Positions 24,073-35,723 of a stretch of 64,000 bases of DNA are shown here, piece by piece; the first letter of the stretch is position 1; each line of letters starts with the position of its first letter. Below the pieces are notes generated by a model, which did not search any database, was not told the origin of the DNA, and saw nothing but the letters and a program-made list of their open reading frames with translations. Made by a program: the position numbers and the translations under genes. The stretch spans positions 372,001 through 436,000 of the forward strand of contig NZ_REFO01000010.1 in the NCBI RefSeq assembly GCF_003688665.1, given 5' to 3'. This DNA is from Hydrogenothermus marinus. GTDB lineage: Bacteria > Aquificota > Aquificia > Aquificales > Hydrogenothermaceae.

Positions 24073-26470
24073 TATCTTCTGTTTGACCTTCTTTAGTTAT
24101 ATTTATTTTTGGCTTTACAATTCCTATTACTTTTTCATTTATAAGTTTTTCTCCCATAGCAGTTCTTTTTGATATAGGAATTCTTTTATCATCTATTTCA
24201 AGCTTCATAATTTTTCCAGTATCAGTTGTTAAAATTACATTGTCTCCAATATTTACAGATGTAGCTACTGATAATTTATCACCTTTTTGAAGTTTTACTG
24301 CCATTAATCCTTTTTGGGCTCTTTTCTTAATTGGAAACTCTTTTTTTGAAGTTAGCTTAATATACCCATTTTCTGTAATTGTAAGGATATAATCTTCACT
24401 ATTTAATAAAAATCCACCTTTTACTTTATCGCCTTCATCTAAATCTATAGCTTCTACTCCTTTTGCTTTAGGCCCTGTAATTCTTACTTGATTTCTTTCA
24501 AAAATTAATAAGTCTGCTTTTTCTGTATATATAGCTATATGTGAAGGATGATCGTCTGCAAAAGCTATTACAACTTCATCATCCTCTTGTAAAGGAATTA
24601 TCTCTTGATTTACAGATTTATAAAATATATCTTCAAAAGTCATTCTTTTAATTATTCCATTTTTTGTAAGAATAAATAATCTATCTTCATCACCTTCACC
24701 TTTAAAAGCAGTTCCTACAATATAATTTTCATCTATATATTTTATTTTTCCTTCACCTTTTGGAAGATCTGATACTAAAGACCATATACTTCTACCATCA
24801 TTTGTAATAAATGCTATTGGTGTTGAACTTGTTAATTCTTGGATAGATATTAATTTTTCTCCATAATTTAAAGAAGATGAAATCTGATTTATTATTTTAT
24901 TGTAAATTTTATCGACTTCTTCTTTATCTTCTATATTATCAACTCTATAATTAAAGATTTTTCCACTACTTAATACTGCTAATATATGATTTTCTTCAAA
25001 AGTTAATCCTGTATATGTAGCTACTACTGTTTTTCTTTCATCTCCATATTTTTCTAAAAGTTCATCTATTTCTTCAATGAAAACATTTATTTTTTCTTCT
25101 TCTGAAGATAATATTTGATTATATCTTTCTATTTGAACTTTTAACTCATTTGCCTCTTCATAAAGTTTTTCACTTTCTAAAGATGTAAATCTTGCAAGTC
25201 TCATATCTAAAATAGCTTGTGCCTGCTCCTCTGAAAGCTCAAATTCTGCAGTTAATTTTTCTTTTGCTTCTTTTGTATCTTTAGAACCTCTAACTATCTC
25301 TATTACTCTATCTGCATTTTCTAATGCTTTTAAAAGACCTTCTATTATATGAAGTCTTTTTTCTGCTTTTTCAAGTTCAAATAATGTTCTTCTTGTAATT
25401 ACTTCAATTCTATGTTTTATAAATTCCCATAAAACACCTTTTAAGTCTAATGTTTTAGGCTGTTTACCTACTAAAACAGTTAAGTTTATAGGAATTGATT
25501 TTTCTAATGGTGTTCTTTTATAAAGTTTCTTTAATACTTTTTCTGGATTTGCTTCTCTTTTTAACTCTACTATAATTCTTATTCCATCTCTATCAGATTC
25601 ATCTCTAAGATCAGAGATTCCTTTTTCTTTTCCTGTCCTTACAAGTTCTGCAATTCTTTTAATAAGTTCTACTTTGTTTACTTGATATGGTATTTCATAA
25701 ATAACAATTCTATGTCTATTTCCTGCAAGTCTTTCTATTCTTGCTTTTCCTTTAAGTTTTACAGAGCCTCTACCATCTTCATAAATTTTTATAATATCTT
25801 TATGAGAAGTTGTTAAAATTCCACCTGTTGGAAAATCTGGACCTTTTATAAACTGACATAACTCTTCTACTGTTGCATTTGGAAATTGTGCAAGATATTT
25901 TAAAGCTTCTGCAACCTCAGTAAAATTATGTGGTGGAATATTTGTAGAAAGACCAACTGCTATACCTGATGCTCCATTACATATAAGGTTTGGAAATTTT
26001 GCAGGTAAAACTTCTGGCTCCAGTAAAGATGCATCAAAGTTTTCTTTCATATCTACAGTGTTTTTATCTATATCTGCAAGCATTTCCATAGCAAGTTTTG
26101 TTAAACGAGCTTCTGTATATCTCATTGCTGCAGGAGGATCGCCATCTATTGAACCAAAATTACCTTGTCCTTGTATTAATGGATATCTTAATGTAAAGTC
26201 TTGAGCCATTCTAACTAAAGCATCATAAACAGATGTATCTCCATGAGGGTGATATTTACCAAGACATTCACCAACAATTCTTGCAGATTTTTTATATGGT
26301 TTATTTGGATAAAGACCAAGTTCATTCATTGAGTGTAAAATTCTTCTTTGAACAGGTTTTAAACCATCTCTAACATCTGGTATTGCCCTTCCGACAATAA
26401 CAGACATTGCATAATCTAGATATGCTGATTTTGCTTCTTCTTCTATAGGTTTTTGAAAAATTTCAGACAT
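24065..26470 (-). CDS. gyrA: DNA gyrase/topoisomerase subunit A
   Basis: The DNA-cleaving subunit of a type IIA topoisomerase. The 801-residue protein has the winged-helix core with catalytic Tyr118 in [10 protein letters not shown] and the quinolone region [10 protein letters not shown], where Thr stands for the common Ser83. Coiled-coil sequence runs at about 360-480 and the C-terminal beta-pinwheel from about 485. The first blade (about 495-560) has no QRRGGKG-like GyrA box, the element that lets gyrase wrap DNA and supercoil it, so activity may be closer to topoisomerase IV. Only this subunit is in the window. GAGG lies upstream of the ATG. Confidence 0.95.
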   Translation of the reverse strand: MSEIFQKPIEEEAKSAYLDYAMSVIVGRAIPDVRDGLKPVQRRILHSMNELGLYPNKPYKKSARIVGECLGKYHPHGDTSVYDALVRMAQDFTLRYPLIQGQGNFGSIDGDPPAAMRYTEARLTKLAMEMLADIDKNTVDMKENFDASLLEPEVLPAKFPNLICNGASGIAVGLSTNIPPHNFTEVAEALKYLAQFPNATVEELCQFIKGPDFPTGGILTTSHKDIIKIYEDGRGSVKLKGKARIERLAGNRHRIVIYEIPYQVNKVELIKRIAELVRTGKEKGISDLRDESDRDGIRIIVELKREANPEKVLKKLYKRTPLEKSIPINLTVLVGKQPKTLDLKGVLWEFIKHRIEVITRRTLFELEKAEKRLHIIEGLLKALENADRVIEIVRGSKDTKEAKEKLTAEFELSEEQAQAILDMRLARFTSLESEKLYEEANELKVQIERYNQILSSEEEKINVFIEEIDELLEKYGDERKTVVATYTGLTFEENHILAVLSSGKIFNYRVDNIEDKEEVDKIYNKIINQISSSLNYGEKLISIQELTSSTPIAFITNDGRSIWSLVSDLPKGEGKIKYIDENYIVGTAFKGEGDEDRLFILTKNGIIKRMTFEDIFYKSVNQEIIPLQEDDEVVIAFADDHPSHIAIYTEKADLLIFERNQVRITGPKAKGVEAIDLDEGDKVKGGFLLNSEDYILTITENGYIKLTSKKEFPIKKRAQKGLMAVKLQKGDKLSVATSVNIGDNVILTTDTGKIMKLEIDDKRIPISKRTAMGEKLINEKVIGIVKPKINITKEGQTEDNG

Positions 26471-26533
26471 TTAGGATAACCTCGTTAAACTTGTTTAAGA
26501 GTATTATTTTATCATATTTAGAAGGGATTTAGA

Positions 26534-27292
26534 TTAACCTAAAACTGTATCTAAATAAAGCATTGTTAAAAACCCAATTAAAAATCCTATAGTAACAAGC
26601 CCTTCTTTATTTTCTGAATAAACCTGAGGAAATACTTCTTTTACTGTTACATATATCATTGCTCCACCAGCAATGGACATACCTAAAGGTAAGAAAAAAT
26701 CTAAATAACTAAATATTAATCCTCCTGCTAAAGCAAAAACAAATTCAGAAAAACCACTTAAAATTCCTATAAAAATAGGAATAAATACTCTGTTTGTTAA
26801 GAAAATTAAAGGTAAAGATACAGCAAGACCTTCAGGAATATCTTGAATACCAATAGCTATTGCTGTAGCCCATCCTTTATGTATATCATTAACAATAGAA
26901 ACCCCTACAGCCATTCCTTCAGGAAAGTTATGTATGATTATTGCTAAAACTATAAGTACTATACTTCTAACTTTATCTTTATAAGCAGTAGCAATTTTAT
27001 ATTTAAGAAAATGCTCTTCATGAGGTAAAAACTTTTCTAATATATAAATCATAACAAAACCTAAAATAATACCCAATAAAACAATGTATATAGAACCTTT
27101 ATCTATGGCAGGCAAGATAAGAGATGTAAAGGAGGCAACAAGCATTATGCCTCCACTAAAAGCTAAGGATATATAAAGCCAAGAAGATGGAAATCTTTTA
27201 AAAATTACAGCAACAATAGCACCTAAGCTGGTAGTAAACCAAATAAATAATCCAGCTAATATTACATTATTTATTATAGAAGAGGAATACAT
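26534..27292 (-). CDS. ZIP-family divalent metal transporter
   Basis: A 252-residue integral membrane protein with about eight helices and the ZIP metal-site motifs HNFPEGMAVGVS (helix 4) and IGIQDIPEGLAVSLPL (helix 5), which resemble ZupT. It probably imports Zn(II), Fe(II) or similar ions down their gradient. It shares one base with the end of dapD, so the two are coupled. The exact metal is not predictable here. Confidence 0.9.
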   Translation of the reverse strand: MYSSSIINNVILAGLFIWFTTSLGAIVAVIFKRFPSSWLYISLAFSGGIMLVASFTSLILPAIDKGSIYIVLLGIILGFVMIYILEKFLPHEEHFLKYKIATAYKDKVRSIVLIVLAIIIHNFPEGMAVGVSIVNDIHKGWATAIAIGIQDIPEGLAVSLPLIFLTNRVFIPIFIGILSGFSEFVFALAGGLIFSYLDFFLPLGMSIAGGAMIYVTVKEVFPQVYSENKEGLVTIGFLIGFLTMLYLDTVLG

Positions 27293-28107
27293 TAACCCTC
27301 TACACCAAATTCTCTTAAAGCTTCATTTAAAGAAACTTTTTTATCTGTACTTTCTTTTCTTTTTCCTATAATTAAAGCTACCGGAACTCCATACTCACCA
27401 GCAGGGAATTTTTTATTCATAACACCAGGTATTACAACACTTCTTGCAGGAACTCTTCCTCTATATTCAATAGGCTCATCTCCAGATACATCAATAATTC
27501 TTGTTGAACCTGTAATAATAACTCCTGCACCAATAACAGCTTCTTCTTCAATAACTGCACCTTCAACAATAATACATCTTGAGCCAATAAAACAGTTATC
27601 TTCTATAATTACAGGTCTAGCAGAAGGAGGCTCTAATACACCACCAAGGCCAACACCACCAGAAAGATGTACATTTTTTCCCACCTGAGCACAAGAACCA
27701 ACAGTTGCCCAAGTATCAACAAGAGTACCACTACCTACATAAGCTCCAATATTTACATAAGAAGGCATTAAAATTGCACCTTTTTCAATAAAAGAGCCAT
27801 ATCTTGCTGTTGCAGGAGGTACAACTCTAACACCTGCATCTTGCCAATTTTTCTTTAAAGGAATTTTATCGTAATACTCAAAAGGACCTACTTCCATTAC
27901 TTGCATATCTTGGATAGGGAAATAAAGCAATATTGCTTGTTTAACCCATTCATTAACTATCCAATCTCCATCTTTTTTTTCTGCAACTCTAATTTTACCT
28001 TTATCAAGTAAATCTATAGTTTCCCTTACAGCATCTTGATACTTTTTTTCTTTTAAAAGCTCTCTATTTTCCCAAACTTCTACTATTAAACTTTTTAACT
28101 CTTCCAA
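27292..28107 (-). CDS. dapD: Tetrahydrodipicolinate N-succinyltransferase
   Basis: Transfers succinyl from succinyl-CoA to tetrahydrodipicolinate in lysine and diaminopimelate synthesis. The protein has the left-handed beta-helix of hexapeptide transferases (residues about 105-215, such as [20 protein letters not shown]) and the [11 protein letters not shown] segment typical of DapD. The length is 271 residues. It lies upstream of the ZIP gene. Confidence 0.96.
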   Translation of the reverse strand: MEELKSLIVEVWENRELLKEKKYQDAVRETIDLLDKGKIRVAEKKDGDWIVNEWVKQAILLYFPIQDMQVMEVGPFEYYDKIPLKKNWQDAGVRVVPPATARYGSFIEKGAILMPSYVNIGAYVGSGTLVDTWATVGSCAQVGKNVHLSGGVGLGGVLEPPSARPVIIEDNCFIGSRCIIVEGAVIEEEAVIGAGVIITGSTRIIDVSGDEPIEYRGRVPARSVVIPGVMNKKFPAGEYGVPVALIIGKRKESTDKKVSLNEALREFGVEG

Positions 28108-28180
28108 AATCTAACCTCCAATAATATTTTTAGTCAATTAAGTATATAATAATTTTAAATCATTATAAATGGAGGAAGAG

Positions 28181-28852
28181 ATGATACCTTATTTTTTTGA
28201 ACTTTATTTTAAGCCAAAACAAGGATGGGAAAAGTTAGCTAAGGAAAATTTTACAATTAAAGAACTTTATCTAAGGTTTGCCATAGTATTTGCTTTTATA
28301 CCAGCAATAAGTCATTTTATTGGTTTTACTGTTTTTAAAAATGTTTATATACAAGGAATAAAAAATTTCCTTGAAATGGCAGAAAAAGATACTCAACAAA
28401 ATCCTCAAACAGTAGAGTATATGAAAGCTCTTTTACATACATTGCAAGATAATGACTTAACAAAAGAAATAATGGTAATGCTTGTAACTTATGGTTTTGA
28501 ACTTTTTAAGCCAGTAGTAGTTGCTATTTTAATAATGTTTTTATCTGGTGCTTTTGGTGGCATAAAAAATCCTAATAAAGCTTTTACAGTTGCTATATTT
28601 TCATTAATACCTTCATGGGCAGCTGGTGCATTTTATGCTGTTAACTCTCCAATCTCCATGTTTGTTTTATTTTTAGCTTCTTTTTATACTTTTTATTTAA
28701 TATTTATAGCAGCAGAAAAAATATTAGGAATACCTTCAGAAGGTTCTAAGAATTTCCAATTTATTATACTTTTAATAATTTTATATTTAATATTAAGTGG
28801 ACTTATTGGATATGTTGAATCTGGAATAACATTCCAGATTTTAAAAAGCTAA
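28181..28852 (+). CDS. Yip1-domain membrane protein
   Basis: A 223-residue membrane protein with about five helices in the arrangement of the Yip1 family: an N-terminal region with FFELYFKPKQGW, then helices rich in Phe, Ile and Leu. I start at the ATG at 28181, which has GGAGG five bases upstream; an ATG at 28169 overlaps that site. Function unknown in bacteria. The gene ends in a bidirectional terminator shared with metF. Confidence 0.8.
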   Translation: MIPYFFELYFKPKQGWEKLAKENFTIKELYLRFAIVFAFIPAISHFIGFTVFKNVYIQGIKNFLEMAEKDTQQNPQTVEYMKALLHTLQDNDLTKEIMVMLVTYGFELFKPVVVAILIMFLSGAFGGIKNPNKAFTVAIFSLIPSWAAGAFYAVNSPISMFVLFLASFYTFYLIFIAAEKILGIPSEGSKNFQFIILLIILYLILSGLIGYVESGITFQILKS

Positions 28853-28872
28853 AAAGGGCTTTAGCCCTTTTT
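28851..28872. terminator. Bidirectional terminator between the Yip1 gene and metF
   Basis: AAAAAGGGCT and AGCCCTTTTT form a ten-base-pair stem around two bases. Each strand gives a GC hairpin followed by T residues, so it can end both convergent genes; it even overlaps both stop codons. Confidence 0.9.
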
Positions 28873-29753
28873 CATTTTACTAAATGTTTTATATTGTTAT
28901 AAATTTCTATTGTAGCTTTTGATTTATTTAGGGTATAAAAATGAAGTCCTTTTACTCCATGTTTTAATAAATCTTCACATTGTTTTGTAGCAAATTCTAT
29001 TCCTATTTTTTCAACCTCTTCAGGTTTATCTTCAACTTTTTCAAGTTTTTTTACTAAATCTTCAGGAATAGTAGCACCGCACATTAAAGCAAACTTTCTT
29101 ATCTGCTTAAAATTAGTAATAGGCATTATACCAGGAATAATTGGAATATTTATTCCTTCTTTTTCACACAAATTTAGATATTCATAAAAATATCTATTAT
29201 CAAAAAACATCTGAGTTATAGCAAAATCTGCACCTGCTTCAACCTTTTTCTTAAAATATAATATATCCCTTTCAAGATTTGGACTTTCAGGATGTCCTTC
29301 AGGATAAGCAGCAACTCCTATACTAAACCAATCTTTAAACTCAGTTCTTATTAGCTTTACAAGTTCATTTGCAAATCTACATCCATCTTTTTTATAAATT
29401 TCTGACTCTTCTTGTCCTAAAGGAATATCTCCTCTTAAAGCAAGAATATTTTGAATTCCAATATTTTTATAATCAGAAAGGATTTCTATTAACTCTTTTT
29501 TAGTATGACCTATACAAGTAAGATGAGCCATAACAGTTAAAGAAGTTTCTTCATGGATTTTTTTTACTATATTTCTTGTTCTATCTCTTGTTGAACCACC
29601 TGCTCCATATGTTACAGATACAAAAGTTGGATTTAACTTTTCTAAATCTTTAATTGTATTAAATAGCTGTTTTTCACCTTCCTCATTTTTAGGAGGAAAA
29701 AACTCAAAAGATATACTTGTATTTACCTGTTTTAATTTTTCTGAAATTTTCAT
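28872..29753 (-). CDS. metF: 5,10-methylenetetrahydrofolate reductase
   Basis: Reduces methylene-THF to methyl-THF for methionine synthesis. The flavoprotein barrel has SFEFFPPK at the N-terminus, [24 protein letters not shown] and FAITQMFFD. At 293 residues it is a standard bacterial MetF. It sits downstream of the VanZ gene with a 17-base gap. Confidence 0.96.
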   Translation of the reverse strand: MKISEKLKQVNTSISFEFFPPKNEEGEKQLFNTIKDLEKLNPTFVSVTYGAGGSTRDRTRNIVKKIHEETSLTVMAHLTCIGHTKKELIEILSDYKNIGIQNILALRGDIPLGQEESEIYKKDGCRFANELVKLIRTEFKDWFSIGVAAYPEGHPESPNLERDILYFKKKVEAGADFAITQMFFDNRYFYEYLNLCEKEGINIPIIPGIMPITNFKQIRKFALMCGATIPEDLVKKLEKVEDKPEEVEKIGIEFATKQCEDLLKHGVKGLHFYTLNKSKATIEIYNNIKHLVK

Positions 29754-29770
29754 TGCTTTTGCCCTATTTA

Positions 29771-30115
29771 TTATTTTTCAAATTCTACCAAACTTTCTTT
29801 ACCAAAAACAATAAAAAAGTAAGAAAAAAGTCCAGATAAAGCTCCAAAAGAATCTGCTACTATATCAGCAAATTCACAGCTTCTATAAGGTAAAAAATAC
29901 TGAACAAATTCTATAAAAGTTCCAAATATTAAAGAATAAAAGAAAGTAGCAAAATATCCTGTTTTAAAAGAAACTTTTAATAAAACTGAAAATACAAAAA
30001 ATGCTATAAAATGATTTAGTTTATCAGAAGTAGGTGTTTCTTCTATTGGATAGAAAGATAAAAAACATATTATTAATGTATAAACTACGAAAATTATTTT
30101 TAATAATTTATCCAT
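29771..30115 (-). CDS. VanZ-like membrane protein
   Basis: A 114-residue protein with four membrane helices and the VanZ-type features [16 protein letters not shown] and [24 protein letters not shown]. Members occur widely; a few give low-level teicoplanin resistance, but for most the role is unknown. The start overlaps gmk by eight bases. Confidence 0.85.
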   Translation of the reverse strand: MDKLLKIIFVVYTLIICFLSFYPIEETPTSDKLNHFIAFFVFSVLLKVSFKTGYFATFFYSLIFGTFIEFVQYFLPYRSCEFADIVADSFGALSGLFSYFFIVFGKESLVEFEK

Positions 30116-30728
30116 TTTCCATTAAATCTTTTAATTTTTCATCTTTGACTTTATTTAAATCAAATCTACAAGTTTTGTTTCTATGGGCTAGTATAATGTT
30201 TTTAATTTTTTCTTTTGCATCTTCTAAAATATCATTTATTACTATATAATCATACTCTTTCCAGTGTTTAAACTCTTGTTTAGCAGTATTAAGCCTTTTA
30301 TTTATCTCTTCCTCTGAATCTCCTCTTTTTTTCATTCTGTTTATAAGTTCATCTATAGATGGAGGAATTATAAAGATAGTAGTTAAAGGCTTTATTTTAC
30401 CTTTAACTTGTCTCATACCTTGGACATCTATAACAAGTATTACATCTTTTCCTTCCTTTAAAAGTTTTTCTACTTCTTCCTTAGGAGTTCCATAATAATT
30501 TCCATGAACTACTGCATATTCTAAGAGTTTTCCTTCTTTTATCCAGTTTTCAAACTCTTCTTTTGATAAAAAGATATAATCTACACCATTTTTTTCGCCT
30601 TCTCTTGGCTTTCTAGTTGTACAGGTAATAACCCTTGTTAGATTTGGTATTTCTTTTAATAGAAGAGAGGTGATGGTTGTTTTTCCACCACCTGCTGGAG
30701 CAGATATTATAAAAACTTCTCCTTTCAT
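30108..30728 (-). CDS. gmk: Guanylate kinase
   Basis: Converts GMP and ATP to GDP. The P-loop is SAPAGGGKTT, where most homologues have GPSGAGKST; the GMP site TTRKPREGEKNGVDY is conserved. The ATG at 30728 overlaps the nuoN stop in the form TAATG, so gmk is translationally coupled to complex I genes. The protein has 206 residues. Confidence 0.95.
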   Translation of the reverse strand: MKGEVFIISAPAGGGKTTITSLLLKEIPNLTRVITCTTRKPREGEKNGVDYIFLSKEEFENWIKEGKLLEYAVVHGNYYGTPKEEVEKLLKEGKDVILVIDVQGMRQVKGKIKPLTTIFIIPPSIDELINRMKKRGDSEEEINKRLNTAKQEFKHWKEYDYIVINDILEDAKEKIKNIILAHRNKTCRFDLNKVKDEKLKDLMENG

Positions 30729-32221
30729 TACATTCCTACATGAGCTATTAACATTGTGCTTAGATTTGTAGAGAATGACCAAAATAGAGTTGGATATATT
30801 CCAAGAATTAACACTATTATTGCCATTACAAAAAGAATAGTTTTTTCTGTAAAGTTTATATTAAAATCAAACTTCTTTAAAGGCTCATACATATACATTA
30901 CAGATACTACCCTTAAATAATATCCTGCAGAAATAATACTCATTATTACTAATACAACAGCTAACCACCATATGTCAGAGCCAATTAATGCAAAGAATAC
31001 TCCAAGTTTACCCATAAATCCAACAGTTGGCGGAATTCCAAGCATTGAGAACATAAAAACTAAAATAGTTAATGCAACAAATGGATTATTTTTAGCAAGT
31101 CCTTTAAAATCATCTATATGATTAGTCCAGCCTTCACTTTTTTCTAATGCTGATAATGCTGCAAAAGCACCTATAGCCATAAATATATAAATAACAATAT
31201 AAAATAAAAATGCTGCAAATCCCATACCTGTTGGTGCTGCAAGAGCAGCAGTGATATATCCAGTATGAGCTATAGAAGAATATGCAAGCATTCTTTTAAC
31301 ATTTTTTTGTCTTAAAGCTATAAAGTTTCCAACTATCATAGATAAAGCAGCAAGTATTGCCCATAAATAGCTCCAATCTTCTGAAACATAAGGAAATGCT
31401 TGTATTAATACCCTTAAAATCAAAGCAAAAGTTGCAACCTTAACAACAACTGCCATAAAGTTAGTAATAGGTGTTGGAGCACCTTCATAAGCATCAGGAG
31501 TCCAAAAATGGAAAGGTACAGCTGCTGCTTTTAATGCAAGACCTATTATTAATAAAACAAGCCCTATTATAAGACCTAAGCTTGGCTCTTCAGAAAAAGT
31601 CATTTTTGAAATCTCAATAAAATCAAAAGTACCTGAAGCCCCATATAAAAATGCTATTGCATAGCTTATAATTGCAGTTCCTGCACCACCAATAATTAAA
31701 TATTTAAATGCTGCTTCCTTAGATTTATAATCATAATCTTTAAGCTCTTTTCTTTTTGTAATAAACATTCCAACAAGGATATAAGTTGTAATAGATGTAA
31801 GTTCAAGACCTACATAGAAAGTAAATAAGTTAATAGATGAAACCATTATCATCATACCAAGAAGTGCAAAAAGAGTAAGATAATAAAATTCACCAAAGTA
31901 TATCTCTTTATTTTCAAAGTAAGTTCTATAAGTACCAATTATTATTAATGTAGATGCAATAAGGAAAACTTTAAAATAAAGAGCATAACTATCTACTATA
32001 TAAAGGCCATATAAAGTAATATCACCTTGCTTTATAAAAAATATAGAAACAAAAGCAACTAATAATCCTACAACTGTTGTTGCAGTAATTAATGTTCTAT
32101 TTTTTGTAAGTAATTCTTCAAAAAATACAATAAAAGCAGTTATTAAAACTATAATTTCTGGCCATAAAACTGAAAAATTAGGAATTCCTATTGCAGATAC
32201 TATTTGCTGTATTATTGACAT
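30728..32221 (-). CDS. nuoN: NADH-quinone oxidoreductase subunit N
   Basis: A membrane antiporter-like subunit of complex I that pumps protons. The 497 residues form about 14 helices, with the motif [20 protein letters not shown] in the proton-translocation region and the conserved [12 protein letters not shown]. It ends the nuoHIJKLMN cluster, three bases after nuoM, and is followed by gmk. Confidence 0.96.
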   Translation of the reverse strand: MSIIQQIVSAIGIPNFSVLWPEIIVLITAFIVFFEELLTKNRTLITATTVVGLLVAFVSIFFIKQGDITLYGLYIVDSYALYFKVFLIASTLIIIGTYRTYFENKEIYFGEFYYLTLFALLGMMIMVSSINLFTFYVGLELTSITTYILVGMFITKRKELKDYDYKSKEAAFKYLIIGGAGTAIISYAIAFLYGASGTFDFIEISKMTFSEEPSLGLIIGLVLLIIGLALKAAAVPFHFWTPDAYEGAPTPITNFMAVVVKVATFALILRVLIQAFPYVSEDWSYLWAILAALSMIVGNFIALRQKNVKRMLAYSSIAHTGYITAALAAPTGMGFAAFLFYIVIYIFMAIGAFAALSALEKSEGWTNHIDDFKGLAKNNPFVALTILVFMFSMLGIPPTVGFMGKLGVFFALIGSDIWWLAVVLVIMSIISAGYYLRVVSVMYMYEPLKKFDFNINFTEKTILFVMAIIVLILGIYPTLFWSFSTNLSTMLIAHVGM

Positions 32222-32224
32222 CCC

Positions 32225-33733
32225 TTAGCCTCCTATGAACTTTGAAAGAATAGAAATAGAAGTTGTGTTAATTAAATCTATCCACCATTTAGGATAAATA
32301 CCAATTACAAACATTAATATTACAAGTGGTATAAATGCTAAAAATTCAGAAGTAGTCATATCATGAGTATTTTTCCATTTATGGATTATATTTTTATCTA
32401 CAAGTTCTTCCATAAACATTGTTTTATGGTAAAGTCTGAGAGTATATCCAGCACCTACTACAAGAGCTATACCTGCCAATGCTGCAAACCATACATTTGT
32501 TTTAAATGTACCAAGTAAAGCTAAAAACTCACCAACAAATCCTGAAAGTCCTGGAAGACCTACAGAAGCCATTGCAGAAATCATAAATAAAGTAGCAAAT
32601 ACAGGAACGTATTTTGCCATACCACCTAAATCTTTTAGCATATATGAGTGGGACCTTTCGTAAATCCATCCTGCTGCAAAGAATAAAGCAGCTGAAGTTA
32701 ATCCATGAGAAATCATTGTGATAATAGCTCCATTCATTCCTTCTACATTTAGAGCAAAAGTACCAAGAGTTACAAATCCCATATGAGATACAGAAGAGTA
32801 TGCAATAATTCTTTTAATATGTTGCTGAGCAAGAGCCATAGCAGCAGTATATATAATAGCAATAACCCCTAAGGTAAACATTACTGGAATGAAATATTTT
32901 GAAGCCTCTGGAAACCATGGAAGTGAAAATCTAACAAATCCATAAGTACCCATTTTAAGTAGTACAGCAGCAAGAATTACAGAACCTGCAGTTGGAGCCT
33001 GAACGTGAGCTGCAGGAAGCCATGTATGGAAAGGCCACATAGGTACCTTAATAGCAAAACCAAGAGCAAGAAGTAAAAAGAATACTATTTCTAATCCAAA
33101 AGGAAGATTTGTATTAACTAAATCAAAATAACTTGTTGAAAGTTTTCCATAATGAAAATATTGGTAAACATACATTCCAATAACACCAATTAATAGGAAA
33201 AGAGAACCAAAGAATGTATATATGAAGAACTTAGTAGCTGCATAAATTCTTTCAGCATATCCCCAAACACCAATTATTAAAAACATTGGAATAAGCATTG
33301 CTTCCCAGAATATATAAAACCAAACCATATCCCAAGATACAAAAACACCTATACAAGCAGCTTCAAGTACAAGAAAAGCTATAAAATATTCTTTAACTCT
33401 CTTTTTTATATTAACGCTCCATATAAAAGAAAGTAAAAATGCAAGAGCCGTAAGCCAAAACATAGTTAAACTAAGAGCATCAACACCAACTTCATAGGAA
33501 ATACCAAATTGAGGAATCCAACTATATTTTTCATAAAATTGAATTTTATATGATGAATAATCATAAGCAAAAAGCATATATGTAGATATAACAAAAACAA
33601 TTGCTGATACTATAATACTTATTGGTTTTGCAAATCTTTTATCAAGGAAAAACAGTACACCAGCTGCTATTAACGGTATTAGAATTGAGATTGTTATCCA
33701 AGGTATATTAGCTGCTTCAAATTCAAATGTCAT
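32225..33733 (-). CDS. nuoM: NADH-quinone oxidoreductase subunit M
   Basis: The second antiporter-like proton-pumping subunit of complex I, 502 residues and about 14 helices. Key features are GVDALSLTMFWL, the functional Glu in FYIFWEAMLIPMFL, LGFAIKVPMWPFHTWLPAAH and the RIIAYSSVSHMGFV segment. It lies between nuoL and nuoN with short gaps. Confidence 0.97.
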   Translation of the reverse strand: MTFEFEAANIPWITISILIPLIAAGVLFFLDKRFAKPISIIVSAIVFVISTYMLFAYDYSSYKIQFYEKYSWIPQFGISYEVGVDALSLTMFWLTALAFLLSFIWSVNIKKRVKEYFIAFLVLEAACIGVFVSWDMVWFYIFWEAMLIPMFLIIGVWGYAERIYAATKFFIYTFFGSLFLLIGVIGMYVYQYFHYGKLSTSYFDLVNTNLPFGLEIVFFLLLALGFAIKVPMWPFHTWLPAAHVQAPTAGSVILAAVLLKMGTYGFVRFSLPWFPEASKYFIPVMFTLGVIAIIYTAAMALAQQHIKRIIAYSSVSHMGFVTLGTFALNVEGMNGAIITMISHGLTSAALFFAAGWIYERSHSYMLKDLGGMAKYVPVFATLFMISAMASVGLPGLSGFVGEFLALLGTFKTNVWFAALAGIALVVGAGYTLRLYHKTMFMEELVDKNIIHKWKNTHDMTTSEFLAFIPLVILMFVIGIYPKWWIDLINTTSISILSKFIGG

Positions 33734-33749
33734 TCTATTCCTCCATCCA

Positions 33750-35711
33750 TTACTTTACTATTAAGAATAAGCTTAAAAATACCAGTATACCTAAGGACAT
33801 CTGTAAAACATAAGCACTTATTCTTCCTGTTTGAGTTAATCTTAAAACTCCACCAGTAGCTAAAGAAGCTTTTGCAGAACCATCAACTATTCCATCAATA
33901 ATAAATCTATCACCAAGTTTCCATAAGAATACTGAAAATTTGTAATATCCGTAAACAAATATTGCATAATAAACATTATCAAAATACCATCTATTATAAA
34001 AAAGTTTATATAAAGGTTTGAAAGTTTCCCCAAGCCATTTATAACTAATAACATTTTTCTGATAAACAAGATAAGCAAAGAATATACCACCTAAAGCAGT
34101 TAATAAAGCTAATATTCCAAGAGGAGATGTTAGAGACTCTACTAAAAATTCTATAGCATCAGATGGAATATGTACATGATGTGCCCTACTTAATCCTTCT
34201 TCCATCAATATCTTAGTTTTTTCAGGAACAAAATCTTCTGGCATTGCTTTAATATCTAAAGAAGGTCTTAAGAAATTAAGGAAGAATTCTCTAAAAAATC
34301 CAAGAACTACAGCTCCAGTAGCAAGAACCATTAAAGGTATTGTCATATTCCACGGAGATTCATGAACATGAGATTTTATATGAGGATCTAATCTATCTCC
34401 ATCTTCAAAAGCTAAGAAATAAAGTCTAAAGATATAAAATGCAGTAAGTCCAGCTCCAGACCAAAGTAATGCCCACACAACCCAGTTAATATGGTAAGCA
34501 CCTTCTATTATAGGATCTTTTGAGAAAAATCCAGAAAATGGAGGAATCCCTGCAAGGGCTAAAGCACCAATTAAAAATGTAGCTGCAGTAATAGGCATAT
34601 ATTTTCTAAGCTGCCCCATTTTCCATACATCAAGGATATGATGTATAGCAACAAGCACAGAACCAGCAGCTAAGAATAATAGAGCTTTAAAAGTTGCATG
34701 AGATGCAAGATGGAACATTCCATCACTAAATAATCCAAGTCCTTCTGCAGCAAACATATATCCAAGCTGAGACATTGTAGAATATGCAATTATTCTTTTT
34801 ATATCATTTTGGACAAGTCCCATAGTTGCTGCTACAAATGCAGAAGCAGTACCTATATAAAGAACAACATCTAAAGCTATAGGAGATGAAGCAAATAAAG
34901 GCATTAATCTTGCTACCATATAAACACCAGCAGCAACCATTGTAGCTGCATGTATTAAAGCTGAAACAGGAGTTGGACCTTCCATAGCATTTGGAAGCCA
35001 TATATGAAGTGGGATCTGAGCAGATTTACCAACTGCACCACCAAAAAGTAATAAAGCAATTAATGTTATTGTGAATTCTTTAGCTTCTGGAATTTTTGCA
35101 AATATATCTAAATAATCTAAAGTTCCAAAAGTTACAAAAGCAAGAAGAATTCCAAGTAAAAATGACCAATCTCCAACTCTGTTAACTATAAAAGATTCAA
35201 AAGCAGCATTTGCTGCAGATTTTTTAAAATGGAAATATCCAATTAGGAGATAAGACATTAAACCTACACCTTCCCAACCAAAGAAAAGTTGGACAAGGTT
35301 ATCAGAAAGGGTAAGCATAAGCATCATAAATACAAACATAGAAAGATAAGTGAAAAATCTTGGATAAGATTCATCTCCTTTCATATAACCAGTTGCAAAT
35401 ATAAATATAAATGTAGAAATAACAGTTACAACACAAGACATTAATGCAGATAATGGATCCCATAAAATACTAACAGAAATTTCGTAATTACCAAGAGGCA
35501 TCCAAGTAAATAGTTTTAAATCATAATGGCCTCCTGTATTCATTACATGGATAAATCCAGATACTGCAGCTACTGCAGATATGGCAACGCCAATAACTGC
35601 AATGATCCCTGAAAGAGGTTCTCTTAAAAACTTATATCCAAAAAGCCCTGTAATAATAGCAGCAATTAAAGGTGCAAAAGGTACTATCCATAAATAATTT
35701 AAGTTTTCCAT
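33750..35711 (-). CDS. nuoL: NADH-quinone oxidoreductase subunit L
   Basis: The distal proton-pumping subunit of complex I, 653 residues with about 16 helices and the long C-terminal lateral helix. Conserved sites include FFGWEGVGLMSYLLIGY, GKSAQIPLHIWLPNAMEGPTP and RIIAYSTMSQLGYM. It follows nuoK by 12 bases. Confidence 0.97.
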   Translation of the reverse strand: MENLNYLWIVPFAPLIAAIITGLFGYKFLREPLSGIIAVIGVAISAVAAVSGFIHVMNTGGHYDLKLFTWMPLGNYEISVSILWDPLSALMSCVVTVISTFIFIFATGYMKGDESYPRFFTYLSMFVFMMLMLTLSDNLVQLFFGWEGVGLMSYLLIGYFHFKKSAANAAFESFIVNRVGDWSFLLGILLAFVTFGTLDYLDIFAKIPEAKEFTITLIALLLFGGAVGKSAQIPLHIWLPNAMEGPTPVSALIHAATMVAAGVYMVARLMPLFASSPIALDVVLYIGTASAFVAATMGLVQNDIKRIIAYSTMSQLGYMFAAEGLGLFSDGMFHLASHATFKALLFLAAGSVLVAIHHILDVWKMGQLRKYMPITAATFLIGALALAGIPPFSGFFSKDPIIEGAYHINWVVWALLWSGAGLTAFYIFRLYFLAFEDGDRLDPHIKSHVHESPWNMTIPLMVLATGAVVLGFFREFFLNFLRPSLDIKAMPEDFVPEKTKILMEEGLSRAHHVHIPSDAIEFLVESLTSPLGILALLTALGGIFFAYLVYQKNVISYKWLGETFKPLYKLFYNRWYFDNVYYAIFVYGYYKFSVFLWKLGDRFIIDGIVDGSAKASLATGGVLRLTQTGRISAYVLQMSLGILVFLSLFLIVK

Positions 35712-35723
35712 TTATACCCCTCT

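Noticed and set aside
24306-24326. KKRAQKG in GyrA as a GyrA box
   Set aside because: It aligns with a late blade of the pinwheel, where E. coli has TKSRATKG, not with the box in the first blade.
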